A stretch of DNA of 64,000 bases from Crotophaga sulcirostris (GCA_013397455.1 VYZB01000239.1:1133354-1197353), one strand, 5' to 3'. Shown: positions 19,401-32,514, counted from the first letter of the stretch. Notes: generated from the sequence alone by a model not told the origin. Translations and numbers: made by a program.

Positions 19401-22400
19401 AATTAATTATAGGAGCCTTATCATTTAAGTATAATCATGTTTTTTTTCGAGGTACAGATGGTTCCTAGGAAATAATGGTAGCAGCAGGCAAATAAATCCA
19501 TAGATCTGAAATTCAGAGAGGCGATAGCATTGATCATCACAGTGAAAACATTTCTGCTTTTCAAGAAGCCACATTTGCCTTCAGACATGCCCTCTAGAGG
19601 AAAATAACACATCTTTTTTCAGTATTGTCTGAGTGAGAATGTCAGCGTCCCAGTTTAGAATTTAGAAGTTATAAACACCTTTGTAATCTAATGCTCAAAC
19701 AGCACCTACTGCTGTGTTATCAAAAGCATCTCTGAGCATTGCTAAGATTGCAGAGGTTTCTCTCCAAGAGGAGAGGCTGAACAGAGCAGCTCAAGTGAGA
19801 ACTTAAGCTTACACTTGCAGGAAATTTTCTATTGAGGAGGCTTCCTTTTTTTATTTTAAGCTAATTGGAAGAAAACAGCAACCAGATATCCCACGAGGCA
19901 GGAGAGCTGGAGCCTCTTCTTGAAGGTGACCAACTCCCAGTACCGTACTTGAAAATGTGATTAAGTTTCTCCAAGCTTCCTTCACCTCCCATTTCCACAT
20001 ACAAATTGCAATGGCTGAAAATCCAGAAGTGCAACACAGCACTTTGGCCCTGTCTGATTTAGGTGAAAAGGCATTTTCTTTACCTATTTTCCCATTGCGG
20101 AACTTGCTGTTTTGAGCCATAAACTATATTCTAAAGGTATTTTAATTGAATGGGAAAACAAATGCCACTTCTATTCTCTTGTAGAGTTAGCAAACATCAT
20201 GGAGATAATACAGATCTATGGAAATTATCCATCCTATTACTCTCTGAAACAGCTGTCTATGACGTCTGACACAAAAAACCTGAGACTAACCCTACAGCTT
20301 AGGAACCAACAGTGGGAGGGGAGAGACAGAGACATGGTTATACAACGTGTTCTAACCTGTCACAGTGAGACAAGGCTCAGCTCGATCTCTTCACTCAGTA
20401 CAAGTGGACACATGTTCAAACAGAGACATTTTCTTACCCTTGGTCACAAAATGTTGCTGTGCAAGAGTGAACAGCGAGGTCACATCAAGACACCGTGCCA
20501 GCCCACAGCACTTGGTCTGTGAAGCAGTTCTTAGCTCAAAACAACACAATTGTGCTTGATCACCCCCGCTATTCACCACATTTGCCTCCCTCTTCCAAGA
20601 GATCCAGTTGGTGCTCAAAGGAACCCATTTTTTTTGTCAGTAGAAGATGTGAAAGCAAAACTAATGGAGTTCCTCAATAGCCTGTCAGAAAATGATGCAT
20701 GGAATTGCTTTGGATGTTGGCAGCATCATATGCAGCTGTGTGTCAGCTCAGAAGGGAACTGCTTTGAAGGTGATTATTGCTGATTTTCTTAGTTTGCTAA
20801 ATAAAAAGAGTTACAGGCACAGTCTCAGGGTTTTTGTGTCAGACCTCGTACACTAGAAGACTAGAACCAGAGACTTCTAGAAATCATGAAATAATTAATT
20901 CTTAGCTCTTTTCTATCCATCAGCAGCAGACTTGTTTCTTTCAACCCTAAGAAGATTATAAATGCTGAGTTACTTCAGGCTGTTTGAGCAATGATTTGGA
21001 TTTCAAATGAGAACTGTCACGGTTGAAAGCTTAAAGCTCTGTCTGCTTGGCAATGCCCCACTCTATTTTCAGAATTATGTTGTCAGAACTGTTTACAATC
21101 CAGAGCAAATTACTGCCTTGGAGAGGTGCAAATCCACCCAGCTCTCCGGAAAGTCGATTTCACATGCATTGAGATAAATGTCATTACTTTAGGTTTATTT
21201 CATGCTAAACAAGAAAATTCATTTGGTCCAAGAAAAAAAAAAAAAAGAAGTAGGAAGCAAGATGTGCAATCACCAGCAGCATTGACAGGAATACGCAGGG
21301 AGAAAAATGCTTTAAAGCTGCTCAGCTGCCCAAGGCTCTGCTATTCCATGCGAGTAACTGGTGTTTTCCCTTTCCTGTAGGTGCTGTCGTTTATCATCTT
21401 TATCTGCTATATTGCATCTCTAGCTGCCTCTTTCATGATGGCACCACTCCTGGAGTTTCTGCTGGCGCTGTTTCTTTTTTTTGCCTATGCTTCCAAACTT
21501 AATGAGAAGTTTAAAGGACTCTACTGGCCTTTGACGGTAAGTGAAATGTGTGGTATAAACCCACAGATTTGATTGTACAGTGTAACAGGAGTAAAGGGAA
21601 CCGACTATACAGGAGCTAAGGCTGACTGTTAACAACCTCACCTCTTTATTAGAAACCTGTCCCTATCGCCTCTCATTCAAAAGGTCCCAAAGCACTCTTT
21701 AAACTGTGCTGTACTACACAGCACAGTTGTGTTGGTGCTGACATAAAGCATGGTTTTAGTGAAGCATAGAATTTATGACCGATTCCATGCAGATGGCTTA
21801 GGGCTGGATCTTCAGAAGCAGGCAACATCAGCCTAACTCAGTCTGACCACTGCTGGGGTCTCCATAGAATTGCCACCCTTACAAACAGGGAAACTGAGGC
21901 ACACACACATAAGGCATATACTTTACTGAAATGTTTTCAGGTTCTCAGGTAGGTGCTGTTGAGATGCAGCCATACTCATAGAATCATAGTATGACCTGAG
22001 TTGGAAGGGACCCAAAAGGATCATCGAGTCCAGCTCCTGTCCCTACATACAACACTCCCAACATTCACACCAGGTGACTGAGGGCATTGTCCAAATGCTT
22101 CCTGAATACTGGCAGACTGGGTGCCATGGCTGCTTACCTGGGGAGCTGTTCCAGCGCTCCACCACCTGCTGGGTGAAGAACCTCTTCCTAATACCCAATC
22201 TAAATCTCCCCTGGCTCATCTTCCTGCCATTCCCTCTAGTCCTATCACTGGTCACCAGAGAGAAGAGATCAGCACCTGTTTCTCCTCCTTCCCTTGTGAG
22301 AAGGCAGTGAACAGCTATGAGGTCCCCTCTCAGTCTCCTCCAGGCTGAAAGGACCAAGTGACTTCAGCTGCTCCTCATATGACTTCCCCTCTAGACCCTT

Positions 22401-25400
22401 CACCAGCTTTGTGGCCTCCTCTGGACACTCTCCAGTAGATCCTTTAGATCCTTTTTATCCTTCAGTGCCCCAAACTGCACCCAGTGTTCGAGGTGGGGCT
22501 GCCCCAGTGCAGAGCAGAGCAGGACAATCCCCTCCCTCGCTCGGCTGGCGATGCCATGCTGGATGCACCCAGGACATGGTTGGCCCTCTTGGCTGCCAGG
22601 GCACTGTTGGCTCATGTCCAACTTGCTCACATGCAAACACATCAACAGCTACTTTTGTTAGGGTGGAAGCCCTGCATCTCTTGCTGGCAGATGCTCGTTC
22701 ACCCAAAGGAGACCACTGGCTGCTCCTTTGGGAGGTTTCAGGTTGGCAGTCGCTGGCGGTTACTGCAGCCTGGCCACTGGATGTCTCTGTTGCTTCAGGC
22801 ACGCACTCGAAAGGCAGCATTTGTCTAGCAGTACAAATACTTCAAAAAATACTAATCCAATTCATCTGGATTCTCTTTTGGTACAGTTTTGCAATAGTTC
22901 GTCATAGTGAGATTTGAATTAAGAGCTCTCAATGTATAAAAATAACCTTAGCAAGAGCTCTGGTGGATAAAGCTGTAGCAGTGACTGACTGACAGTGAAC
23001 AGGGCTTTCAGATTGTAATCTCAGTTCCATCCTGTTTTCTGCATGCATTTGATTCCAGAACTAAGACAAAAAGAGCACTTGTATGTTTATGATGTCCATT
23101 ATCATAATATACTCCAGCCACAGACTGTAGATAACTGACCTCGTGCTGAGTGCAGAGGAGTCAAGTTCCTTGTAGGATTTGTGTTCTGGACAGTATCTTT
23201 ATTCATCCATCTGTTCTGAAAAGGCAGAAGATTTAAATGTGAGCAGAGGTCAAGATGCCGTTATTCCGGCTCACATGATTTACACATGCCCTGGGAATCA
23301 CAGCTCTTTCTTTAATACACAATTTAGAGGCACTGTTGCTCCAGCACATCGCTGCGTGTAATACAGGGCACGGCCTCTGCCCTGCAGAGCTACAGTCCCA
23401 GCCACAGAAGCAGGTATTTCGATGATAGCGATGAGCGTGTTCACTTGAGGCTCACTGCGGGAGTTGCAAGTGTACATACTAAGTATAAGTCATAGTTTTA
23501 AATACTAAAGAAAGTGTTTAGGTCCTAAATGAGGAGCTGCTGCACACACTATTCCCTACAGGAGCTCCTCCAGAGCCTTTGGTACTACAGGAGTTCTGAT
23601 GAGACTTTTAAGGCATTTCACAAATTATTCTTCCATTTGCCCTTGCTGTGCTCCAACTTAAACGTCACGGAAAGACAGCCCTTTGCAGCCTAAGAAAGGT
23701 CTGCCCGACATACACGTTACAAGTAGGATTTAGACCAACATCTGTCAGAATAAAGGCTAATGCCAATATTCTGGTCATCTCACACTTAAAAATATTTTCC
23801 AGATGAGCAATTCACCTGCTACAAAATGCCAGGCTGCAGTCACGCTCCAGCACCGGGAAAGTCCACCAAACACAACAACAAAGGGGTTTAATGGTCATTT
23901 CTAAAATCACTTTAGAGGTGTCACTATGCTGGAATTACAGGAGTAATCTGAGAATGCAACATTGCTTATTTTACAGGATTTCTTGCGGTGCGTCACTGCT
24001 GCCGTTATTTACTTTGCCATTTCAATTGCCGCTGTCTCAAAATACAGTGATGGAGCATCTAAAGCAGCAGGAGTAAGTAGACGTGAGCTTTCCACTCAGG
24101 TGTTTTGGTGAACTGCATATGGTCAGGCTTTACAAACAATTCCATTGAGACCACATTGCAAGTAGCAGAAGTTTCTTCAATTAACTAATTGAGAATTAGA
24201 TTTGCCTAAAGCAAGGAAGAAATGCTTAGTTATTTTGAAAAAAGTTTCAAATAAATGAATAGTTTTTCCATCCTAACAGCGCTGCTCAATATTAACTGTA
24301 GTACTTAGGGAAGGCACCTATTCTGCTTTTTAATTTCATCAGCTGTACAGGAAGGATAAATATCTCTGCTCCTGCAAAGAACAGATCCTTGAATGGAGGG
24401 AATAACAATAATAATAAAAGAAGACAAACCTGTAACTACTAAGGACAATCTAAATTAAGTAATTTCAACAACCTCCTGCCCCTACTGCATAATTCTACTT
24501 GGATAAGTTGAAACAAGAGCAGTGTCATTTTACCCTCCAGTATATGGACTGCCGAGGAGAGAGCCTTCGTCGTCAGCATTTTGAGTTCAGAAATAAGATA
24601 CACCATCTGCAACATGACTCTAAGCATCAATAATGCATGCAACAGAAATAAAATTTGCATAATGATTTTAAAGGAGAAGAAAAATGTGCAGTAGTGCTGG
24701 CCAGAAACTCTTCCCAAACCATCCCAAGTCACACACAGCTTCAAAACAAAGACCTTGGTTCAATCTTTGTCCTTCCGTTCAGACATGCAGCAATGCAACA
24801 GCATTTACCCTAGCATCTCCAACTGAAAACCAGCCTGTTCTTGCCATATTGCTGCTGCTTTGACACTAAATAGGTAACCCCAGGATGTATCTCAATCTAG
24901 TCTTCTTGCAAACCAGTAATAATTTAATTCGAGCACAATCAAGGTGATTGCTTGATATCCTGGAATAGCAGAGGTGCTGGTTACATTCTCCTGCAGCTCC
25001 TGGCACAGGGCAGCACTGATGCTCATGTGTCCAGAGCCAGAGAGCAGTATAGCCTGGGGAAGGGCTAAGGACACATCTGACAGAGCAGCTGCAGGGATCA
25101 CTACTCAGGAGTCCCAAATTAGCTGTAATTTAGTTGATGCCTATAGGTCACGAGACATTTCCCTTCCCTGTCTTTTCAGAAAGGCACAGGCCAAAAAAAA
25201 TCAAGCCTAGGTTTTCTTTAAGAATTTTTCTTGTGTTGGTTATTTTGGTTTGTCACTGATGGATGTGAACTGTTGTTAATGTATGATTTTGCCACGTTAG
25301 GTGTTTGGATTTATAGCCACAATAGTGTATGCCATTGACTTCTACATAACTTTCAATGACCTGGTTAAGTTTCTCAAGCAAGGTGGCTCTGAGTCCCCTG

Positions 25401-27313
25401 AACAGCGCAAGTCAGAAGGTAGGTAAAATTCCCCAGTTTGGTTATATGAGCATGTAACATGAGATGTTCGTCTCCATTTCATCGTCACAGCTCTCACGGA
25501 GTACTAAGTTTCTCTTCTTGGCTACCTTGGTTTTGCATGCCACAACAATGCTGAATTATGAAGCTCCTTCATCCTAAAATACAACAACTGGAATTTCACT
25601 GATTTATAATGATAAATAACAAGCCAGGAATGCAAAAGGTTCTCAGAGTTTTGCACCATTTAACTTCAAAAGGCCACAAATCAAATTATAGAAATTGTGC
25701 AGCACAGATTTTTTTCCTCCAATCAAGATGTCTTACTTTAAAAATCACAGAATCATAGAATGGTCAGAAGGGAACTTAAAAGCCCATCCAGTCCCAACCC
25801 CCTGCCATGGGCAGGGACACCTCCCACTGCATCAGAGGGCTCAAAGCCCCATCCAACCCGGCCTTGAACACCTCCAGGGATGGGGCAGCCACCACTTCTC
25901 TGTGCCAGTGCCTTCCCACCCTCACAGAAAACATTTCTTTCTAAGATCTCATCTAAATCTCTTTCAGATGAAAACCATTCCCCCTCATCCTATTCCTGTA
26001 CTCCCTGATCAAGAGTCCCTCCCCAGCTTTCAACAACTTTTTAAACAAGCATGATTTATCACTGAATAATTAACAATCATTAGACCACGGTCTTTTATGT
26101 CCAATAGCGCTTTTCTCTTTATGATCTCTGTATCATGATTACCTCTTACTCAGGGTCAAGCTTTGACCATCTGTAGGCAAATGACCTCAAAGTCCAAGGG
26201 CCACACAGCATAACATTAACAGGATTGCTATAAAAGTTCTTTCTAGTGTAGGACAGAGTCACTTCTCAGAGATAAAGAGGGACTCAATGCTGGGAGTTCA
26301 AACCTATTTCAAGCAAAGTCAGGGCACAGGTAGCTGTTCTGCAGTACCTGGCATTGTTTCCCTGTGATACAACTCATTGCATGGAAACCCACAAAAAAAA
26401 CCCAAACCCACAAAAACCCTGAACACCAACCAACCAAGATGCGTACAGAATCCTAAGAGGTATACAGTAGTGCTGACAGTCTTTTCTAGATATTTTAGTA
26501 GAGTATTAAATGATTTGCAAGCTTTGGGCCACAACAAGAGACAAAGAAAAGAAAAATTAAAGGAAAAGATCATAGGAAACAGACTGACTAAAAGCTCTTT
26601 ATGCCCCCAAAGCGAACTGACCTCAAGAAGAAGATCAAGTGACAAGGGTACAAAATTAGCCTAAAGATTAGATCTCATTTCCCTGGAGATGGAGAGAGAA
26701 ATATGTGAACTTAAAAATATGCAGTCACACAGCTTTTTGTCGATGATTTGACCATTCAAGAAGGGCTCTGCCCTGCAGCACCGAACTCATGTTCACACTG
26801 GGGCTCTCAAGTGCCAGAAATCCCTTGCTACCTTGCAAGCCGAGTCTAAAGCTTGGGCAAGATGTACCTATATAAGCCTACAGGGATTTCTTAATGTCTT
26901 AAAGCTTCTGGTTTTCAGATACGTTTAACTGGCAGTGCGTAACCGTGACCCACAGCAAACAGCAATTTTCTAATACAGGAAGTGTGCCTTCAGCAGGCTT
27001 CCTCTGGGTGCTCATGCCCACAATATCGCTGCAACCTCATTTGAGCTGCTGTCTACATTGTAGTGGTCATAGTACCTCTCTGCAGCATTTCTCAAGTCCT
27101 TTGAAACACCATTTAAAGCTCCATTGTGTTAGAACAGTCATTTTGCAAGCCTTTTCCTAACTATGTCACATCCTTCAAAGCAGACACCTGCCAAAGAGCA
27201 GCAGATCTCTCCCAGCAAGAGCTAAAGCCGACACTGGGATTTGCAGTTTTCATTTTCACTGTTGTTCCTTGTTTTAAATTTCAGATGAGGACTCGAATTC
27301 TGACTCGGACTGA
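13321..27313 (+). CDS. CMTM3: CMTM3, CKLF-like MARVEL transmembrane protein 3 (five exons, 170 aa)
   Basis: Four-helix MARVEL-domain membrane protein, in mammals linked to membrane trafficking, receptor turnover and growth control. Exons 13321-13434, 21381-21536, 23977-24072, 25301-25418 and 27285-27313 give 170 codons; human is about 182. The start AGCAGCCATGGAGG is a strong Kozak context. The N-terminus is Asp/Pro-rich ([12 protein letters not shown]), followed by [13 protein letters not shown]. Hydrophobic segments fall at about 39-58, 59-76, 96-112 and 123-142. Highly conserved pieces include [33 protein letters not shown] and [11 protein letters not shown]. The tail is acidic and serine-rich (DEDSNSDSD), a plausible CK2 substrate. 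All splice sites are canonical. It lies tandem to CKLF and convergent with CMTM4. Intron 1 is 7.9 kb and carries two CR1 copies and a mariner relic. Confidence 0.97.
13556..13880 (-). mobile_element. CR1 LINE fragment in CMTM3 intron 1
   Basis: Begins TCACAGAATGGTTTGGGTTG on the plus strand and runs through CCTTGAACACCTCCAGGGAT to TTTCAGTACTGAGAGG. Orientation is opposite to the CR1 at 12365-13052, on the other side of exon 1. Confidence 0.95.
16229..16577 (+). mobile_element. CR1 LINE 3' fragment in CMTM3 intron 1
   Basis: From AAAAGGAGGCTGAGGGGAGA through AGTGATAGGATGAGAGGAAA and CCATCCCTGGAGAGG to the 3' end ATGATTCTATGATTC. It is the GCTTAGAGGTCTTTTCC subtype, as at 1390 and 56814. Confidence 0.94.
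20258..20850 (+). mobile_element. Internally deleted mariner (Tc1/mariner) transposon
   Basis: Terminal inverted repeats of about 28 bp flank the element: TATGACGTCTGACACAAA at 20258 continues to GAGACT at 20287, and its near-exact reverse complement lies at 20821-20850. Comparing 30 bases including the TA, 27 match. Both ends carry the TA target duplication typical of the superfamily. Inside, a broken transposase C-terminus is readable. At about 593 bp it is half the length of an intact mariner (about 1.2-1.3 kb), so a large internal part is missing. The known avian family Galluhop is the obvious candidate, but assignment needs a library search. Confidence 0.88.
20489..20783 (+). pseudogene. 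Mariner transposase C-terminal relic
   Basis: The first frame reads D-TV-PAH, then [19 protein letters not shown] and SPHLPPS. After a frame change it reads [20 protein letters not shown] and later [12 protein letters not shown] with a stop. This matches the end of mariner transposases, including the second catalytic Asp (20489-20491), the YSPDLAP block and the C-terminal EGxxFEGD motif. The third catalytic Asp of the DD34D triad, expected just after YSPxLxP, is replaced by Ser, and at least one frameshift follows. It cannot be active. Confidence 0.87.
21381..21536 (+). CDS. CMTM3: CMTM3 exon 2 (first two membrane segments)
   Basis: A 52-codon exon from [17 protein letters not shown] to [10 protein letters not shown]. 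Acceptor CTGTAG and donor GTAAGT are canonical. It corresponds to CKLF exon 2 and CMTM4 exon 2. Confidence 0.97.
21976..22640 (-). mobile_element. CR1 LINE fragment in CMTM3 intron 2
   Basis: Starts TCATAGAATCATAGTATGAC, GAGTTGGAAGGGACCC on the plus strand and extends through CCTCTTCCTAATACCCAATC and AGTCCTATCACTGG to the ORF2-derived part with GACATGGTTGGCCCTCTTGG. The 3' UTR differs from that of the other copies, suggesting a different subfamily. Confidence 0.93.
23977..24072 (+). CDS. CMTM3: CMTM3 exon 3 (third membrane segment)
   Basis: A 32-codon exon, [20 protein letters not shown] to [12 protein letters not shown]. Acceptor TTACAG, donor GTAAGT. Confidence 0.97.
25301..25418 (+). CDS. 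CMTM3: CMTM3 exon 4 (fourth membrane segment)
   Basis: Encodes [18 protein letters not shown] to [10 protein letters not shown] plus one base. Donor GTAGGT; if this intron were retained the frame would stop within 8 nt (Gly-Arg-stop). Confidence 0.97.
25744..26029 (-). mobile_element. CR1 LINE fragment in CMTM3 intron 4
   Basis: Plus-strand start ATCACAGAATCATAGAATGG, then CCTGCCATGGGCAGGGACAC and CACCTCCAGGGATGGGGCAG, to GATCAAGAGTCCCTCCCCAG. It is a standard 5'-truncated copy. Confidence 0.94.
27285..27313 (+). CDS. CMTM3: CMTM3 exon 5 (acidic tail and stop)
   Basis: Only 29 coding bases: completes Asp, then EDSNSDSD and TGA. Acceptor TTTCAG. It matches the acidic serine-rich ending of mammalian CMTM3. 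Confidence 0.94.
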
Positions 27314-29162
27314 AGAACCAAACACCAACGAAGCATGAAGGGAAGATGATTAAGCACTTTCCTCTTTGCTGAATGCACTGTTAATTGAAATATCTCCCTT
27401 ATTTCAGCCTCGGTATCCTCTTTCCACCCCACTCTTTATGGAATCACCAAAGCTCCAACAGGGCGGTGACGTGGAAAAGGAGACTATTCCCAATGCCATT
27501 AGACACTCCTTCAGAACTATGGATTTTATAGTAGTTCAACCTGCCAGAGACATCAGTATCCAAACAACATCTCAATTCACTGTTGCCCCTGCTTACTCAG
27601 CACCACAATGTACTGAGTAAATGAGAACCTAGTATTTCAAACATATAACAGAGCTTTTAATACGCTTTCTTAATTCCAAATCTTTTAACAATTAATAACT
27701 TTTATACTTCTTTCTGTGCCAAAGAAGAGAGCCTCAGAACGCCTCTACTTTATTTGTATTTTTCTTGATTAACTAACAGTATTTCTTTTATCTGAAGTGC
27801 GAATATCCCGCAATCTTAAGAATAGATTGCAGTTAACATGTTGGTTTTGATACATTTATATCTACTGGCTATCTGTGATAAGTGACTGGAAATCTGCAGC
27901 AAGAACAAACCTCAATGTAGAATATAATTGTGCTGCAGGATAGGTGGCTCATCAAACATTCAATATCACTTTTTTTAAACTGCTTGGATGGGTTCACATC
28001 CCATCTTCTGCAGTTTCACCAGATATGGTTGTCTTACCAGCCCCTTCCTACCATTTGCATGGAAGCCCTTGCACATGTTTGCACATAGGGGTAAGGAAGG
28101 TTTGCCAAATACCATCCAACATTATCTGCCTATCGAAGCCGGCAGGTATTTGTGTGCGAGATAGCACTGATCTCACGCTCTGTGTTGCGAACACTGGTCC
28201 TCCCATGAGAAGCAGCGATGCGCTTCGTCTCCTGGGTTCACAACAGGCGTCTGTTTCTGTAACACTCAGGACATCTGAGCCCCAGGAGGGCAATACCTCC
28301 TTCCCACTGTGAAACGGCAAAAACCCAGCCTCCAAACCAAAGAATGTCTGCAGTGAAAATCATTTTCCCAGACCCACCTTTTTTTGGTGTGTTTGGGTTG
28401 GGGTTTTTTTTAGCCCTGGAAGGACATGATTTATCTCATGGTGTAGTATTCCAGGGGAAAAAGCCTTCTGACTTTACAAGAAGGTATTTTCATCATTAAC
28501 ACAACCTACCTTGAAATATTTGTGTCCACCTATAAATGCATACTGCTTGGAAAAAGCATGGCGTGCTCCTTATATATGGCATCAGATAGGTCGACTTCAA
28601 AGAAACCTGTATGCGTTTTTTAAAACATAATGTAGCACCAGAACAGGTGGCTTTAATGAAAAGTAATTAAAATGAGAGCAGATGGTACTAACAGAGTAAA
28701 TTAAAAACAGGGATAAAACAATAAAAGCAGATTTCCTTTGGAACAAAATTACCACTTGGGTTCCAATTCCCTGCTAGCAGCTGGCTGCTGATGGGCAGGA
28801 ACACGGTACCTAACAGCGAGCAGGAGCTTGGGAAGGTGCTGGCCGTACGTGGAGTTGTCTAACCCACAGCTCCTACATCTCCTGTTTCCAGACCACTGCG
28901 TAAATGCAAAACAAACAGTCACTTCCAAATGTGGCAAATAATCTTTGCTTTTATGAAAAAGAGCTCTTTGGACTTTTTCCGGTATGAAATTCTACATTTT
29001 TCTTTTTTCTATTGTTATATTTTACTGGCACACACTGTGACGTTTGGGGACCTGGGCTTATTTTTATATTCAATTGTTTTGTATTTCTCTTTTTTAATTA
29101 AAAATGTATTGCATGTCACAGCTGGAAACCAGGACCTGGTTAATATTTAGAAACCATGCTGG

Positions 29163-29168
29163 ATTAAA
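29163..29168 (+). terminator. Possible CMTM3 polyadenylation signal
   Basis: ATTAAA sits after a long T-rich stretch and before a TG-rich one (GGAAGTGCTGGGAGTC), 1.85 kb past the CMTM3 stop. Alternatives are AATAAA at 28720 and 29726. Confidence 0.3.
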
Positions 29169-32100
29169 CCTCTTTTAATGGAAGTGCTGGGAGTCTTTAC
29201 TTTTCTTAAGACCTGGTTTTATGCCCTTACCTTGGACCAGCCACAGTAATGTAATTTCAAGGATGGACCCCATGTGCTGGGGAGGCGACAACTGCACAGA
29301 ACCAGCACTGGAGACAACTCGTTCATGCTTAGATGTCTTTCAAGGAGAAAGTGCATAAGCATGAAAGGATTTAACCAAGAATTAGTCTTAGCATTTTTAG
29401 TAGATATTGGAGATGATGTGCTCTTACCTGGCAACCAACAGCCTTGTAAACAACAACCCTCTTGGGCTCACCCTTCGCAGACGTGTTGCAACCTGAAACC
29501 AGCTCAGGTTTTCCCCTAATTTTTTCACTCTGGAATATTCCTGAAATCAACAGGAGAGGTAACCAGAACTGCTCATTAGTTGCTTCAGTACTAATTTAGC
29601 AGGCATGCAATGAATTGTCTGTCAAATATTTAATGATTACATTTCTTTCTAAGAAGTTTGCTCCCAGGGTCAAGCATTTATGCAAGCTTCCACTCTTTTA
29701 TTTAACAAGAGATTCCCATGATTGAAATAAAACACACTTCTGTATTTTATGAATATCATTTCAGAAAAGAGAATTCAATTAAAAATAATTACTTTAAAGC
29801 CAGTTCTCATTGGGGGAGTCAGGGGAGCCCTCTCCTGTAAGCAATATTGCACTAAGCTCAGAGCCTGGTATAGGGCAGAGGAAAAGTCTGCTTGGCTTTT
29901 TTATTTGTTTGCTTGTTCCCCCTCAACAGAAGGGATCAAAATAGTAGGAGCACTGGTTTCTCTGCAACTCAGGATTCACAACACGAGCATCGTGTTCCAC
30001 CTGCAGCATGGAGGCCTTACTGAAATTCTTATGTCAGTGTACCAGCAGGAGCATATAATCAAATGTCTTTTTTCCATCCCAATGCATGCGTGTTACAAAC
30101 AGGAGCTGTTTCTAAAACCCATACAGGCTAATACATGCGTTCATTGCACCTACAGCCCAACTATTCCCATCTGAATCCCTGCGCTGATTGAACAGCTCTC
30201 AGTAGCAGAATGACCTTGGGAGAGGTGTTTCCAATACCAAGCATGCAACAAATCTGCATAGAAACAACGCAAGAAGTCTTCTGGTACCAACACTGTGAAT
30301 GAAAGCCACTAACAGGAGGCAAAACAATCAGCTGACATCACAGATGAGTAACTTCGTCCAGCACTCACACTGTTGGAAGGTCTCTCTCCCACTTTCTCCT
30401 ATCAAAAAGCTTTTATGATTATCTGTGGGAGATTTGTTCAGTTTTGTGTGGTGATTTTGGATAGGTGATGTTAAGGAATTCATATGACGTTTCCAAGCAG
30501 CCTTTTTAGATTCCCACTGAAATCAAGAGGCTCAACTGTCCTTTTAACATTTTGTCCATTACTTCACTTAATTTAGGTTTTCACTCAATATTGTCCAAAG
30601 TCTTAGATTTCCAACTGACAAAGTAATTGCCAAGATACTAAGGGAAAAGTGGTGCATCACAGCCTATGTGGTGTTTTGAGAACAGCGTGCTGGAAAGCAG
30701 AAGACAATTTAATGCTCTGCATAGCAGGCAGATGTTTTTCATTCATTATGCTTCTGTTAAGTGTTCACTGTGCACATTTCTAAGCCTGGATTTTATAGCT
30801 GCATCTTCCCTGCTATGAGACCAGCAGCCTGAATCATTAAGTGAGCGTGTACTGCTAACCAAACACTAATGGTGCATATTTCTGACTTCCAAAATGCATA
30901 AATAAATGAAAAAACATACCTATTTCTACCAGGCTGAGCTACACGTCATAGCACGGAGCTTGTAAGCAAGCTCGTAAGAGATTAAAAATAATGAAGTGGC
31001 TTCATTCCAAAGATCAGGACACAAAAGGCCCCAGAAAGCAAGATAGGTATCACCTTGTATTCTACAGATGCATGGAGAAGCTCCAGCTAATCATCCTTTA
31101 ATCCTTTCCTGGGCGTGTAGAAAGCGAGAACACATCCAGGAAGCAGAAGAAATTTAGATAAGCTCTGAGAAAGCGGATCCTGTAACTAAGATACTCGAGA
31201 CATCTTTTTGCATGGAGCATTGTTTAAAAGTCAGGATGGAGAAACTTGATTTTCTTCTAAGTAAACAAGGACTGCATCAAAAAAAAAACCCTCACTGCAA
31301 CACAGATTCCTACTTTACTGGAGGAGTTCACAGGACTCAATGTTTCACAAAATTCCTAGGTCAGAATGTAGAACAGTGTTGTATGGAAAATAAAAGTATA
31401 TTTTAAAAAAGCCAAAATTTAAAATCTATTTTTCAGACTATTTCCTTGACAAAGAAAACAGTGATTCCAGTATTAATTTTGGCCAAGTAATATCTGTGCT
31501 TTTATTTTATATCTTTGTGATACTGTGATCACATTTTGTTAGCCTGATGCATTAAATAAGAAGTCAGTTGTTGTCTTCCCAGGAAACATACAGAAGATTC
31601 ACCATTTAAAAGTTAGATAGAATGAACTTTTTTTTAATTCAACAGCTGACAAAACTTCTCTTGCCCAAGGAACACCCTGGATAACAGCAGCAGGAGCAAT
31701 GTAGCATTAAGTCCAGCACGTTAACTCTTTGTTTTCTTAAAGAGCATCGATTTCATTAAGGCCTGATCTCTAAGCGGGTGCAATGGACCCAACACCACCC
31801 CAGGTAAGAATTTACCATTGCTGACAACTCCACACAGGCAAAATGAACCAGCCCATCTTCTAGCAGAGAAGTTGTACAAGCACATGATCTTTTCAGTGAA
31901 CCCTTCTGTAGAAGGTTAATCATACCAAAACCTCTGACCACCTCCCCATACATATTATCCCTAAGCTGTGTTTGAAAAGCATCATCTATATTCCCAAATC
32001 ATTCCATGACACGCAATCAACCATCCAGATGTTTCCTCAGTTCTTACCCTTATTAACTCTGCGCTTTCACCTCACACCCAAAGTGCCCGTTTACTCTGGC

Positions 32101-32514
32101 ATTTCAGCTCCAAAATTCCTTTTTCTTCCAGAAGGTGATGGAACAAACCACAAGATGCAGCATTTTGGCCCAGGCAGAGAAACCTCCACAAAAGCAATCC
32201 CACCACAACCACTTCAGCAATAAAGTAGTTTCATGTGCTTTCTGCTACAGATAACCTCTTAGCAAGGACTGCTTGTACAGGTTTTTTCATTAACTTATGC
32301 ACCTATGAGGTGTGTCTCATCAGAGATGTTCACAAACCTCTCAGGCAGGGTTGGCTGGTTTTATGTTGAGCACCTCTGCCGTTGCCTTGTCTAGGAAGTG
32401 CATTTAACAACTGTTCTGTCTGGATTATCAACTTATCAACCACAACACTTGGTACATTGAGTTTATATTTTGCCTTTACAGAGGAAGACAATGTTTTATA
32501 CTTTAATATGTCCA

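Larger units (their letters stand above)
13435..27284 (+). other. CMTM3 introns
   Basis: Introns are 13435-21380, 21537-23976, 24073-25300 and 25419-27284. Recognised content: CR1 at 13556, 16229, 21976 and 25744, and the mariner relic at 20258. An AT-rich palindromic tract lies near 19385-19411. No other gene is supported. Confidence 0.85.

Noticed and set aside
22411..22917. 168-codon plus-strand frame
   Set aside because: Antisense CR1 plus flanking intron, with no splice or protein support.
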